Source: Peptacetobacter sp900550335
GTDB lineage: Bacteria > Bacillota > Clostridia > Peptostreptococcales > Peptostreptococcaceae
Length of the DNA stretch: 64,000 bases
NCBI RefSeq assembly: GCF_047528295.1
Contig: NZ_CP180001.1
Span: 620,001-684,000 of the forward strand
Direction of reading: 5' to 3'
Shown one piece after another: positions 51,400 to 61,421 of this stretch. Under the pieces are notes generated by a model, which saw only the letters and a program-made list of their open reading frames with translations, had not been told where the DNA came from and did not search any database. Both the position numbers and the translations under genes were made by a program. The number at the start of each line of letters is the position of its first letter. The first letter of the stretch is position 1.

Positions 51400-54300
51400 T
51401 TGGAGAATTATGGAATACAGAGTACTCACGAAGCTCTTAAAAAACGTTTAATTGATTATATAAAAACTGCATATTTTGGTAAAAATGATGAACTTAGAAA
51501 AATATGTGTTGAAAGATTGGAAAAAGAAGGTGTTCTATGGCAAGAACCATATATTGAAGGGAACCCAGCATATAAAGTTATAAAAAATGGACTAAAAGAA
51601 AGTAAAGAAATTCCAAAAGATATTAAAGAAATATTAAATATTCTCCAAGATAATAAACTTGGAGTTTTCCCGAATCCATATTTTCATCAGGTAAAAGCAA
51701 TAGAAGAATTTTATAAAGGAAAGGACTTATTTGTTGCTACTGGAACAGGCTCTGGTAAGACAGAATGTTTTATGTGGCCTATAGTTACAAAATTGGTTAA
51801 TGAAGCAAAAACATCTCCAAAAGTTTGGGAAAATAGAGGTATACGTGTAATTATGATGTATCCGATGAATGCTCTTGTTGCGGATCAAATGGGCCGTCTA
51901 AGAAAAATGATAGGAGATAAAGATAATAAATTTTTAAATGCATTTAATGAATACAGTGAAAATAAAAGAAGACCACAATTTGGAATGTATACTGGTAGAA
52001 CTCCATTTGCTGGTGATTTTGATACAGCTAAATGTAAAGAACTTGCAGATACATTTAGAAGAGATTTATTAGATAGAGATGAAGAAATTAAAGATAAATT
52101 AATTAATTTAGGAAAATATCCATCTAAATACAAATTAGAAAAATTTGTTGATTCATTAGAAGATGGAAAAAAAGATTATTATGATGAAAATGATGCAGAA
52201 TTAATAACACGCTTTGAAATGCAAAATCATACACCAGACATACTAATTACGAACTATTCAATGCTTGAATATATGTTAATGAGAAAATTAGAACAACCTA
52301 TATGGGATGACACTAAAGAATGGCTAGATTCATCGGAAGATAATAAATTACTATTTATTATTGACGAGGCACATATGTATAAAGGAGCTTCTGGAGGAGA
52401 GGTAGCCTTGCTTATAAGAAGATTTATGCAAAGATTAAAAATAAGTAGAGATAGAATACAGTTTATACTAACCAGTGCAAGTATTCCAAGTGAAGGGGAA
52501 AAAGATGTATTAAAATTTGCATGTGATTTAACAGGAGAAAAAATTGAAAATCAAAGATTTGAAATTATAACAGGAGAAAAAGAAAGTATAAGCTATGAAA
52601 ATTCTTTAAAATGTTCAGCGGTAGAGCTAGCTAAATTTGATATAAACAGTTTATATGTAGAAGAGGATAAAAAATTAAGTTCAATTAAAAGTTTTGGTGA
52701 AATAGCAGGATTAGATGTAAGTAAATGTAGTTTTTCTAATAAAGAAGATGTTGAAGTTTGGTTATATGAAGAATTATCGAAATTTGGACCACTTCTAAAA
52801 ATAATGGAAAAAACAAGAGGAGATGCAACAAGTTTAAAAAATTTAGTTAAAGAAGTGTTTCCAAATGATGAATTTGAAACAGCTGAAAAAGCTGTAAGTA
52901 GTATACTTGCAATTGCTCCTTTAGCTAAGAATAAAGATGGTAGGGTATTGTACCCTACTAGGTTGCATCTAATGTTTAGAGGATTACAGGGATTATATGC
53001 GTGTTCAAATCCGAACTGTAGTAAAAAAACACATAATTCAACGTTGCCAATAGGTGAAATTTATTTTGGTGCACATGACGATATTTGTGAATGTGGAGGA
53101 AAAATATACGAGTTAATTAATGATCGTACATGTGGGGCTTTATTCTACAGAGGATATATAAATAAAAATGAAGAGAATAGCGATAAAAAATATCTTTGGA
53201 ATAAAAAAGGGATGCTTGATAAGGATTCATTCAATGAGATTCATTATTATATACCTTTAAAGAATGAATCTTTTAAATGTGATGAGAAAAATGGAATTAA
53301 AAGTGTATATATGAATTCTTTATCAGGAAGATTAGAAACAAATGAAAATAATGCTGATAAAGATTATTATGTAAGGCTTATATATAGTGAAAATAAATCG
53401 GATGAAGATATTAATATAAATACATTTAAAAATTGTCCTAAATGCAAGAGGCAGGATTTAAAATTGACAGACTTTTCTACAAAAGGAAATGAATCATTTT
53501 TCAATCTTATATCTGAACAACTTGCGGTACAGCCACAAAATATATTTGATGAAGATGAGCTAGAATATAATCCAAATGGAGGAAGAAAGGTCTTGTTATT
53601 CTCTGATAGTAGACAAAAGGCTGCAAAATTAGCTAAAGAATTAACATCTATAGCAGATGAAGAAGCATTAAGAAAGGCTATAGTAGTTTCGGCCAACATG
53701 CTTTTAGAATGTACAAAAGAAAGTGATGTTGAGCCAACAATGGACTTATTATATAGAGTATTTTTAAAAGTAGCATATGAAAATAATCTTAAATTTTTCT
53801 TTGGAAATGATGAGGAAAAAATAACTGAATCTATAGAAAAAATAAAAAAAGATATTAAAAGACAATACAAAATATTTGGAAAAATAAAGTTTGATAAGTT
53901 AAAAGGGTATGAATCCATTCCAGAATTATATTCTAAATATTTATTAAAGCATTTATGTGATAGTTTCAAATCATTAACAGACTTAGGACTTTGCTGGATA
54001 GAACCATGCAATGAAAAATTAATTGCTATTTTAGCTGAATTAGAAGAGGAAGAAGGAATTGAAATAAATGTAGATGATTTTAAAAAAATATTTTGTGTAT
54101 GGGTAAATGATGTATTGAAAACTCATTATGCATATGATCCATCTGTTAGATATGAAGTAAGAAGAAATATAACAAATTATCCGGATGTAGGAATACCGCA
54201 AAACAATAGATTAAAAGGCTATATAAAAAAAATATTAAAAAATAAATTTGATGAAGATGAAATAAATATAATATATGATTTATTTATAAAAGAATTTACA

Positions 54301-56679
54301 TCAAGCAATAACGATGGTTCAGGAGAGAGATTTTTAAATCCTAGTTGTATTATATTAAAATATGATAAAGATAAAGAATGGTATAAGTGTCCTAGATGTG
54401 GTAGAATATTCCCATTTACTTTGTTTGGGAAATGTGCTCTTTGTGGAGAAGGAGAACCAAAGATAATGGGAAAAAGTGAGTTTGAAGGATTATCATTCTG
54501 GAGAGAACCAGTTATTGCTAGTGTTAATGGAGAAAAAAATTCATTAATGACAAGAATAAATACTGAAGAACATACAGCACAATTATCTCATAAAGATCAA
54601 AGAAATAACTTGTGGTCTACAACTGAAGAGTATGAGATAAGATTCCAAAATGTAAGAATTGATGGAAAGGGACCTGTTGATGTATTAAGTTGTACTACAA
54701 CTATGGAAGTTGGAATAGATATAGGTTCATTAACGGCGGTCGGTCTGAGAAATATTCCTCCTATGAGAGAAAATTATCAGCAGCGAGCTGGTAGAGCTGG
54801 TAGACGTAGTTCAGCGATTTCGACAATTGTAACTTATACAGATGATGGACCTCATGATAATTACTACTTTAATAATCCTGAATATATTATTTCTGGGGAA
54901 CCAAGTACACCAGGCATAGATATAGATAATGCTAGATTATTGTATAGACATTTAAATGTTGTATATTTAACAGAATTTTTATTAAGTAAAGAAAAAGATG
55001 CTAGTAAATTAGGTATTATTGATTTTGTTAAAAATGATTTAGATTTATTTAGTGAATTTGTTATAAATTATTCATTTAATGATAAAAGACTTTCTATATT
55101 GGTTCCAAATTCTAAAAAGGAAATAGTGGATTCTTTAAAGGGGAGTTTGATTAAAGAATTATCAGAGTTAAAAATAAAGGTAGAAAAGTTTGAATCTAGA
55201 TATTTTGAAGGGAATAAAGAAAGAAAGAGACAAAAGAAGACATTAGATGTTTTATTGGAAGAAGGATTATTACCAACATATTCATTCCCTAGAAATGTTG
55301 TTGGTTTTAATATAGAAGATGTATCAGGTAAGAATTTAGAGCAAGAACCTGATAGATCTTTAGATTTAGCAATAAGTGAATATGCTCCAGGAAGAGTGTT
55401 AGTTGTAAATAAGAAAACGTATAAATCTGGAGGAATTTATAGTTTCCATTCTAAATTTAATGAAGATAGAAACTATCTTAATCGCCCAGCAGCACCTTAT
55501 TTTGAAAGTAAAGATTATTTTAAAGGAATATATTATTGTAATAATAGTTCTTGTAATTGGGTATCCTTTGAATCACCAAGTGATGACAAATGTCCTTTCT
55601 GTGGTGCAGAGGCTATTGGAAAACAAAACTTATTAAAACCATGGGGATTTGCACCTCTGGATGGTAAAAATATAGGAGATGCCGTTGCAGATATAGAAAA
55701 ATCATATGCAGAAGAGCCAAGTTATTCAGTTCCAATTGAGGATAAAAATATGAATAAATATGGAAAATATAAGAAATTGAGATTTGCTAAACTTGAAAAT
55801 CAGCCTCTTTTAATTTTAAATAAAGGACCTAAAGGTGAGGGGTTCAGTGTATGTAAAAATTGTGGGGCGGCTGTTCCAGGTGACAAAGAAGAAAAATTAT
55901 ATGGTGTAAAAAAACCATTTAAACCTTTAAACAAAGGTTCAAAAGAGTGTAACCATGATATAGTTAATACATTCTTAGGACATAAATTCTTAACAGATAT
56001 GATTTTATTTGAAATCAAATTAGATAAAAGAAAAATTGATACAAGTGCAGATAGTCTATGGGTAAAAAGTGCGGCACTTACTTTATCGGAAGCAATGGCT
56101 TTAGGAGCAAGCCAGTTGTTAGATATTGATTTTAATGATTTAAAAAGTGGATATCGTATAAGATATACAGATGGAGATTACACATATGTAGATATATATC
56201 TATTTGATAGTCTTTCAAGTGGTGCTGGATATAGTTCAATGCTTGAAAATAAAATAGATAAGTTATTTGATGAAACTAAAAAAGTACTAGAGTGTAAAAA
56301 TAATTGTAAAACGGCATGCCACGATTGTTTAAAACATTATCATAATCAAAGAGTTCAAGATGATTTAGATAGACATTTAGCAAAACAATTATTAAATTGG
56401 TGTATTGATGAAACTTTACCAAAAAAACTAGATTTAAATATACAAAAGGAATTAATAAAAGGACTTAAGGAATGTGTTGTAGTTGATAAAGAATTTGAGA
56501 TAGAAGATAAAGAAAATAAAATTACTGTAACTAAAGACAATAAAACAAAAGAAATAGTTGTTTATCCTGTAATGCATAACCCACAAATTTATGCAAAGAG
56601 AGGGATAATACCTATTCCTGATAGAATGTTAATTAAAGCATTACCTAATGCATATTCAAAAATTCTAGAAAATATGTAA
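51400..56679 (+). CDS. Helicase-operon protein 4: giant DEAH helicase with DUF1998 (DruE-like)
   Basis: 1759-residue superfamily 2 helicase. Motif Q-like NPYFHQVKAIEEF, Walker A ATGTGSGKTE (113-122), DEAH in FIIDEAHMYKG (about 322) and LTSAS lie in the first RecA lobe. The second lobe has LLFSDSRQKAAKLA, CTTTMEVGIDIGSL and QRAGRAGR (about 1127). Zinc knuckles are interspersed: CSNPNC...CECGG, CPKCKR, CPRCGR...CALCGE and CNNSSC...CPFCG. The C-terminus has the DUF1998 signature CKNNCKTACHDCLKHYHNQ, then LDRHLAKQLL. Size and layout match DruE, the constant part of Druantia phage-defence systems. The start is TTG, touching the previous stop, with GAGGAGG 8 nt upstream. Motor residues are intact. 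A Druantia label is tentative because the partners differ. Confidence 0.85.
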   Translation: MENYGIQSTHEALKKRLIDYIKTAYFGKNDELRKICVERLEKEGVLWQEPYIEGNPAYKVIKNGLKESKEIPKDIKEILNILQDNKLGVFPNPYFHQVKAIEEFYKGKDLFVATGTGSGKTECFMWPIVTKLVNEAKTSPKVWENRGIRVIMMYPMNALVADQMGRLRKMIGDKDNKFLNAFNEYSENKRRPQFGMYTGRTPFAGDFDTAKCKELADTFRRDLLDRDEEIKDKLINLGKYPSKYKLEKFVDSLEDGKKDYYDENDAELITRFEMQNHTPDILITNYSMLEYMLMRKLEQPIWDDTKEWLDSSEDNKLLFIIDEAHMYKGASGGEVALLIRRFMQRLKISRDRIQFILTSASIPSEGEKDVLKFACDLTGEKIENQRFEIITGEKESISYENSLKCSAVELAKFDINSLYVEEDKKLSSIKSFGEIAGLDVSKCSFSNKEDVEVWLYEELSKFGPLLKIMEKTRGDATSLKNLVKEVFPNDEFETAEKAVSSILAIAPLAKNKDGRVLYPTRLHLMFRGLQGLYACSNPNCSKKTHNSTLPIGEIYFGAHDDICECGGKIYELINDRTCGALFYRGYINKNEENSDKKYLWNKKGMLDKDSFNEIHYYIPLKNESFKCDEKNGIKSVYMNSLSGRLETNENNADKDYYVRLIYSENKSDEDININTFKNCPKCKRQDLKLTDFSTKGNESFFNLISEQLAVQPQNIFDEDELEYNPNGGRKVLLFSDSRQKAAKLAKELTSIADEEALRKAIVVSANMLLECTKESDVEPTMDLLYRVFLKVAYENNLKFFFGNDEEKITESIEKIKKDIKRQYKIFGKIKFDKLKGYESIPELYSKYLLKHLCDSFKSLTDLGLCWIEPCNEKLIAILAELEEEEGIEINVDDFKKIFCVWVNDVLKTHYAYDPSVRYEVRRNITNYPDVGIPQNNRLKGYIKKILKNKFDEDEINIIYDLFIKEFTSSNNDGSGERFLNPSCIILKYDKDKEWYKCPRCGRIFPFTLFGKCALCGEGEPKIMGKSEFEGLSFWREPVIASVNGEKNSLMTRINTEEHTAQLSHKDQRNNLWSTTEEYEIRFQNVRIDGKGPVDVLSCTTTMEVGIDIGSLTAVGLRNIPPMRENYQQRAGRAGRRSSAISTIVTYTDDGPHDNYYFNNPEYIISGEPSTPGIDIDNARLLYRHLNVVYLTEFLLSKEKDASKLGIIDFVKNDLDLFSEFVINYSFNDKRLSILVPNSKKEIVDSLKGSLIKELSELKIKVEKFESRYFEGNKERKRQKKTLDVLLEEGLLPTYSFPRNVVGFNIEDVSGKNLEQEPDRSLDLAISEYAPGRVLVVNKKTYKSGGIYSFHSKFNEDRNYLNRPAAPYFESKDYFKGIYYCNNSSCNWVSFESPSDDKCPFCGAEAIGKQNLLKPWGFAPLDGKNIGDAVADIEKSYAEEPSYSVPIEDKNMNKYGKYKKLRFAKLENQPLLILNKGPKGEGFSVCKNCGAAVPGDKEEKLYGVKKPFKPLNKGSKECNHDIVNTFLGHKFLTDMILFEIKLDKRKIDTSADSLWVKSAALTLSEAMALGASQLLDIDFNDLKSGYRIRYTDGDYTYVDIYLFDSLSSGAGYSSMLENKIDKLFDETKKVLECKNNCKTACHDCLKHYHNQRVQDDLDRHLAKQLLNWCIDETLPKKLDLNIQKELIKGLKECVVVDKEFEIEDKENKITVTKDNKTKEIVVYPVMHNPQIYAKRGIIPIPDRMLIKALPNAYSKILENM

Positions 56680-56706
56680 TAAAAAAATAAAAACTAAATA
56701 ATGGAA

Positions 56707-56752
56707 AAGACTCTATAGATTATATAAAAAAATTTATAGAGTCTTCTTTTTA
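56707..56752 (+). terminator. Terminator of helicase operon
   Basis: AAGACTCTATA / TATAGAGTCTT followed by CTTTTTATT. Confidence 0.9.
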
Positions 56753-56772
56753 TTAAAGAAATAATATTTACA

Positions 56773-57327
56773 CTATATTTTATTTTTTCTTGTCAATAAG
56801 TTATAATACTCAACAACCTTTTCTGGAGAAGTCCTCATATCATCTCTAATCCACCATCTAACATCATCAGCAAAACTGCTGACATAATGGTTAATCACAA
56901 AATCTGTAGGCACATCAAAAGTATAACTATCTTGGTATTCCCTAAAAAGCTGCTCCAAATATTTCTTAAAATAGCCCATAAAAAGATCGCTACTTTCCCC
57001 AGAAAGTAGAACAATTATATCATTTTTCTTCTCTCTAAGATGATAAAGAAGGTGAATCAACCTATTAGACAAATTACCCTCTTCCTTTGAAAAATCGTGA
57101 TGCTCCTCTGCATTTAAAACATTGGAAAAAATATGTCCAAATATTTCGCTACAAATAGAATTTAGTAGCTCATCTCTAGTCTCAAAATGGGCGTAAAAAG
57201 TGCTACGTCCAATATTTGCCTCGTCGATAATTTCTTGAACTGTTATATTATTATAGCTTTTTTTCTCTAATAATTTGCTAAAAGCCTCAAAAATAGCCTT
57301 TCTTGTCTTTTGTTGTCTTCTATCCAT
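56773..57327 (-). CDS. TetR/AcrR-family regulator
   Basis: 184-residue repressor. N-terminal helix-turn-helix: RRQQKTRKAIFEAFSKLLEKK, YNNITVQEIIDEANIGRSTFYAHF. The C-terminal all-helical ligand domain contains VINHYVSSFADDVRWWIRD, a TetR C-terminal type seen in many Firmicutes. The start is placed at the ATG before DRRQQK (57327) because GGAG lies 8 nt upstream; a longer frame begins 45 bp earlier without a site. It is divergent from an EamA exporter, with a palindrome between, so it probably represses that exporter and itself. Confidence 0.9.
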   Translation of the reverse strand: MDRRQQKTRKAIFEAFSKLLEKKSYNNITVQEIIDEANIGRSTFYAHFETRDELLNSICSEIFGHIFSNVLNAEEHHDFSKEEGNLSNRLIHLLYHLREKKNDIIVLLSGESSDLFMGYFKKYLEQLFREYQDSYTFDVPTDFVINHYVSSFADDVRWWIRDDMRTSPEKVVEYYNLLTRKNKI

Positions 57328-57429
57328 AATATTTCTCCGTACAAATTTATTAAAATGTTCATTAACGTACATTTCGAATGTTTTAATTATTGTTTAGCAA
57401 AATTTCTCATGATAAAATCAAACATAATG

Positions 57430-57455
57430 TACGATAACGTATAAATAATATCGTA
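57430..57455. promoter_or_regulatory. Probable TetR operator
   Basis: TACGATA (57430-57436) and TATCGTA (57449-57455) form a 7-12-7 inverted repeat in the divergent region, 31 bp before the exporter start. Confidence 0.5.
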
Positions 57456-57485
57456 TATATAAGAGTTAGTCAAGGAGGGAGAAAT

Positions 57486-58400
57486 ATGGATAAAAATATA
57501 AAAAAGGGAATTATTTTTGCAGTATTAGCTGCTGTACTTTATGCGATAAATGCACCATTTTCAAAGGTATTACTCGATTTTATGCCACCAACTCTTATGG
57601 CTGGATTTTTGTATATAGGTGCTGGAATAGGGATGCTTTTGATAGCGATAATAAGAAAAATTAGAGGAATTTCTCATAAAGAGCAGGGACTTACAAAAGA
57701 CGAACTGCCATATACAATAGCGATGATTTTGTTAGATATAGTTGCACCGATTTGTTTAATGTACGGACTTAAAAAAACAACTGCAGCAAATGCATCGTTG
57801 TTAAATAACTTTGAAATAGTTGCAACTGCTATAATTGCGCTAATTGTATTCAATGAAAAAATAAGCCCTAGATTATGGCTTGGGATAATTTTTGTTACCA
57901 TTTCATGTGGGATATTATCATTTGAAGATATATCTAGTCTTCATTTTTCTTATGGCTCATTGTTTGTACTTCTTGCAGCGGTATGTTGGGGATTTGAAAA
58001 TAACTGTACTAGAAAAATATCGTCAAAAGATCCTCTTGAGATAGTACTTTTAAAAGGAATTTTCTCTGGATTAGGCTCAATAATTATAGGTGTTGCAATT
58101 GGAGAGAGAGTAACTGAAATTTGGAGTATTGTAGCTGTATTGGCAGTTGGATTTGTAGCCTATGGACTTAGTATATACTTCTATGTTTATGCACAGAGAT
58201 TGCTTGGAGCAGCTAGGACAAGCGCATATTATGCGATTGCTCCATTTATAGCGGTTGCATTGTCACTTATTATTTTTAGAGAAATTCCAAAGTCTACTTA
58301 TTTTGTAGCATTGGGATTTATGATTGTAGGAGCGTGGCTTTCTTCTCAAGATAAACCGATTTTTTCTAAAAGACGAAAGATGAAGGAAAAACTAGTGTAA
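57486..58400 (+). CDS. EamA-family (DMT) transporter
   Basis: Membrane exporter with 304 residues and ten hydrophobic helices in two EamA repeats (KGIIFAVLAAVLYAINAPFSK at the start; AYYAIAPFIAVALSLIIFREIP in the second half). It ends in a basic tail. AAGGAGGG lies 6 nt before the ATG. It is divergent from and probably controlled by the TetR gene. Substrate unknown. The region after it (58401-58507) is low-complexity A/T-rich sequence without a gene. Confidence 0.88.
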   Translation: MDKNIKKGIIFAVLAAVLYAINAPFSKVLLDFMPPTLMAGFLYIGAGIGMLLIAIIRKIRGISHKEQGLTKDELPYTIAMILLDIVAPICLMYGLKKTTAANASLLNNFEIVATAIIALIVFNEKISPRLWLGIIFVTISCGILSFEDISSLHFSYGSLFVLLAAVCWGFENNCTRKISSKDPLEIVLLKGIFSGLGSIIIGVAIGERVTEIWSIVAVLAVGFVAYGLSIYFYVYAQRLLGAARTSAYYAIAPFIAVALSLIIFREIPKSTYFVALGFMIVGAWLSSQDKPIFSKRRKMKEKLV

Positions 58401-58507
58401 AATATAAAAGTGTTATGAATAAAAAATAAAAAATAATAAATAATGAATAAAGAAGATAATAATAAATAGATAAGATAATAATAAATGAAAAATTAAAAAG
58501 CTATAAT

Positions 58508-58544
58508 AAAAAAGATGTTGCCCCAAAAAGGAAACATCTTTTTT
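58508..58544. terminator. Bidirectional terminator
   Basis: AAAAAAGATGTT / AACATCTTTTTT between two convergent genes. Confidence 0.85.
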
Positions 58545-58640
58545 ATTTATATAACTCAGTTAAATATTCCTTAGCTAAACTAAGAGCATGATATTTATTT
58601 TTATATGCTTATCTTTTGATTAATATCTCTATACCTATTC

Positions 58641-59891
58641 TTAGGAATTTAAACTGTCCTGATATTTTCTATCTGCAGTTCTAAGTGTTGGAATTACAAA
58701 TGTAGATGCTGCTACAAATAAAATACTCACTCCACAAAGGATAAACCATTTTTCTACACCGATTTTTTCTGCAAAAATCCCAGAGAAAAATAATCCAACA
58801 GGCATAGCTAAAGAAATAGTACTCCAAAGAAGAGAGAAGCATCTTCCTAAATATTCTGGGGCAATCTGTTCTTGGAATAATACATTTCTAAGTCCATAAA
58901 ATGGAGCAGAGAATCCCATAATTGTGCAGAAAACTACAAACATAGGGAAAAATCCTCTAGGAAGTAGTCCTGAGAGAGCCATACAAAAGCCCATGACAAA
59001 TATTGAAATTCCAATCGTTGTCATACGATTTTTAAATCCTTTCCAATGACTTAGAGCAAATCCTCCTAAAAGCATACCTACAGCAAAGGCGACCTCTGTT
59101 ATTGAAGAGTGAACAGGAGTTCCACCAAAATAAGAAATACTCATAAGAGGGAAAAGTGCACTTATAGGCATGTAGAAGAACATATAAATTGTCCCAACCC
59201 ATACCATTCCAAATAAACCTTTATTTTCTCTAAGAGCCCTATAACCATCCAATGTATCTTGAAGGTAGTTTGCTTTTTCTGAGCTTTTATCCTTTTTAGG
59301 ATCTGGTATATGGATAAGTGCTACAGAAATACTTGCAACAACAGCTCCAAAAACATCCAACATTATTATGGCTTCAAGTGGCCAAGCAGCATATAAGACT
59401 CCAGCAATAGCTGGACTTAAAATATACCCTATTGCCTGCATAGACTGATTATATCCTGTACATTTTGTAAGTGCTTCCTCAGGAACAATCATAGGAGTTA
59501 TCGCACCAGAAGCTGGTGTGTGGAATGCTGTTCCGATACTTCTTATAAGAAGAACTAGCATAATCATCCAAACAGGAAGCTCTCGATATGTTGCAATAAA
59601 AGCTAAGATAGCTGCAGCCCCTGCAATTACTAAATCAGATGTAATCATAATTTTTTTTCTACTGTGTCGGTCTATTAAAGTTCCTATAAAAGGGCCTAAA
59701 ACAGCCTGTGGTAAAAATCCCATCATCGTAGCCATTGATAAGACCATAGATGAGCCAGTTTTTAGTGTAAGATAAAAAACAATGGCCATCTGTAAAGCAC
59801 CACTGGTTACTTGAGAAAAAGTTTGACCTATTAAAATAGTAAAATAATTTCTCTTCCAATGTCTTTTGGTTGACATTTCACTTGTTGACAT
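58641..59891 (-). CDS. Major facilitator superfamily exporter
   Basis: 416-residue MFS transporter with twelve helices. LIGQTFSQVTSGALQMAIVFY at the start, and the loop-2 motif FIGTLIDRHSRKKIMITSD (G-x3-D-R-x-x-R/K-K) is clear. It resembles macrolide or multidrug exporters of the MefA/NreB-like group (TM3P type), but the substrate cannot be deduced. AGGAGG lies 7 nt before the ATG. A palindrome sits in the leader just upstream of the ribosome site, so an unlinked regulator probably controls it. Confidence 0.9.
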   Translation of the reverse strand: MSTSEMSTKRHWKRNYFTILIGQTFSQVTSGALQMAIVFYLTLKTGSSMVLSMATMMGFLPQAVLGPFIGTLIDRHSRKKIMITSDLVIAGAAAILAFIATYRELPVWMIMLVLLIRSIGTAFHTPASGAITPMIVPEEALTKCTGYNQSMQAIGYILSPAIAGVLYAAWPLEAIIMLDVFGAVVASISVALIHIPDPKKDKSSEKANYLQDTLDGYRALRENKGLFGMVWVGTIYMFFYMPISALFPLMSISYFGGTPVHSSITEVAFAVGMLLGGFALSHWKGFKNRMTTIGISIFVMGFCMALSGLLPRGFFPMFVVFCTIMGFSAPFYGLRNVLFQEQIAPEYLGRCFSLLWSTISLAMPVGLFFSGIFAEKIGVEKWFILCGVSILFVAASTFVIPTLRTADRKYQDSLNS

Positions 59892-59904
59892 AAAAAATCC
59901 TCCT

Positions 59905-59924
59905 ACTTAGTTAAAATACTAAGT
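59905..59924. promoter_or_regulatory. Operator-like palindrome before MFS gene
   Basis: ACTTAGT-TAAAAT-ACTAAGT, a perfect 7-6-7 inverted repeat 14 bp ahead of the MFS start. It resembles MarR-type operators. No regulator gene is adjacent. Confidence 0.55.
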
Positions 59925-60016
59925 TTCCTCAAATTTAATCATTATTATAAAAATATCATGATAAAATAGTGAAGTAAATATAAAATTAAAATTTTGAAAG
60001 AGAAGGGTTAGAGGAT

Positions 60017-60562
60017 TTAAAAAGCTTGATATTTAACCTTAAAATTATCTATAAAATCGTCATATTCTTTCTGATTTTTTATAATTATAACTTTATCTCG
60101 ATAATTTTCTAATGCATATTTATAATTATTAGTCTGAGATTTTTGTCTAGAGTCCCAAAGAATCCATTTGATAAATTCAAAATCAACCTTTTCTACACAA
60201 TTATCTGCCATAGACTCTCTGGTTTTTCCTCTATTTTCAAATAATCTTTTAAAAGCTCTAAACAAGCAATTGAATCTATTAAAATTCATGAAAATAATCA
60301 AATCAGCAGACTCTAACCTTTTATTGTACGACATATGAGAATAATTTCCGTCGATTACCCAGCTATCGTTATTTTCTAGAAAATCAGAGACAATCTTACA
60401 CTCAGATTCTTTGTCATTTTCAACCCAATTTTCTAGCCAATGAACCTTATCCAAATAAAGCACAGGTATATTTAAAGTATTAGAAATCATCTTTGAAATT
60501 GTAGACTTTCCTGAGCCACTAAACCCTATAACCATAATTTTAGAAAACTTATTTGATTTCAT
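60017..60562 (-). CDS. P-loop kinase of the topology-modulation (FlaR-like) family
   Basis: 181-residue adenylate-kinase-like protein. Walker A GFSGSGKST (13-21); LYLDKVHWLENW and WVIDGNYSHM are typical of the group annotated as DNA topology modulation or FlaR-like, whose substrate is unknown. ADLIIFMNFNR holds the second motif, and an Arg-rich lid (RAFKRLFENRGKTRESM) follows. AGGAG lies 8 nt before the ATG. The leader contains an ACTTTAAAAA / ATTTTTAAAGT hairpin (60595-60620), perhaps regulatory. Confidence 0.82.
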   Translation of the reverse strand: MKSNKFSKIMVIGFSGSGKSTISKMISNTLNIPVLYLDKVHWLENWVENDKESECKIVSDFLENNDSWVIDGNYSHMSYNKRLESADLIIFMNFNRFNCLFRAFKRLFENRGKTRESMADNCVEKVDFEFIKWILWDSRQKSQTNNYKYALENYRDKVIIIKNQKEYDDFIDNFKVKYQAF

Positions 60563-60785
60563 AAGAATATCTCCTATTAAAAAACCTGAACTTGACTTTA
60601 AAAAAGTATATTTTTAAAGTATTTTTTATGATTTAATTATATCTCTAAACAAATAAAATTTAAATAGACAAAATATATTTAGAACTTTCTTAAGAAATAT
60701 TAAAAAATATACTTCAAAGAGGAGATTTTTTTGCCATATATTATATAATATATTTATCCGAATAAAACAGAAAGGTGGGATAAAT

Positions 60786-61421
60786 ATGAAAACGACAGAA
60801 GAAATTTTTAAATATATAGTAGAAGAAATACATTCTACAATTATAGCTACAGTTGATGAAAATAACCGACCTGTTACATGTGCAATAGATATAATGGATT
60901 ATGATGAGGGAGGAATATATTTTCTAACATCTAAAGGAAAAAGTTTTTATAAAAGATTAAAAAATAACGTTAATATATCTCTAAGTGCGATGAATGGAAA
61001 TTCAACATTAGAGACAGTTTCGATAAATATAAGAGGTTCAGTTAAAGAGATTGGGCCAGAGAAAATAGGATACTTATTCTCAAAAAATGAATATATGAAA
61101 AAAATATATCCAACAGAAAAATCAAAAATGAATCTTACAGTTTTTAAAATTAATAAAGGTGTAGGAGAGTGCTTCGATTTAAGAAGCAGACCTATAAAAA
61201 GACATGAATTTTCTTTTGGGGGAGAAGTAAAAGAGAAAAAGGGATATTTTGTAACAGATAAGTGTATAAACTGTGGAAGATGTATAGAAGTCTGTCCACA
61301 AAATTGTATAGTTGAGGATAAAAAGAACTGGCATCAGGTCAAAATTAATCACTTAAACTGTTTAAGCTGTGGAAATTGTGTGGAAGTCTGTCCAGTTGAA
61401 GCTATATTAAAACGGATTTAG
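60786..61421 (+). CDS. Flavin-binding PNPOx-like protein fused to a 2[4Fe-4S] ferredoxin domain
   Basis: 211 residues. Residues 1-130 form a pyridoxamine-phosphate-oxidase-like split barrel (HSTIIATVDENNRPVTCAIDIMDYD...YFLTSKGKSFYKRL) that binds flavin. Residues about 160-211 hold two ferredoxin motifs: CINCGRCIEVCP and CLSCGNCVEVCP. The fusion suggests electron flow between ferredoxin-type clusters and bound FMN. The reductant and acceptor are unknown. AAAGGTGGG precedes the ATG. Confidence 0.85.
   Translation: MKTTEEIFKYIVEEIHSTIIATVDENNRPVTCAIDIMDYDEGGIYFLTSKGKSFYKRLKNNVNISLSAMNGNSTLETVSINIRGSVKEIGPEKIGYLFSKNEYMKKIYPTEKSKMNLTVFKINKGVGECFDLRSRPIKRHEFSFGGEVKEKKGYFVTDKCINCGRCIEVCPQNCIVEDKKNWHQVKINHLNCLSCGNCVEVCPVEAILKRI

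Noticed and set aside
53367..54011. Long minus-strand open frame inside the helicase gene (214 codons)
   Set aside because: It is a shadow of the very AT-rich helicase coding strand, Ser/Phe-rich, with no ribosome site or recognisable domain.
46601..56679. DISARM system
   Set aside because: A DUF1998 helicase is present, but I see no separate DrmB-like protein, no phospholipase-D-type DrmC and no DNA methyltransferase.
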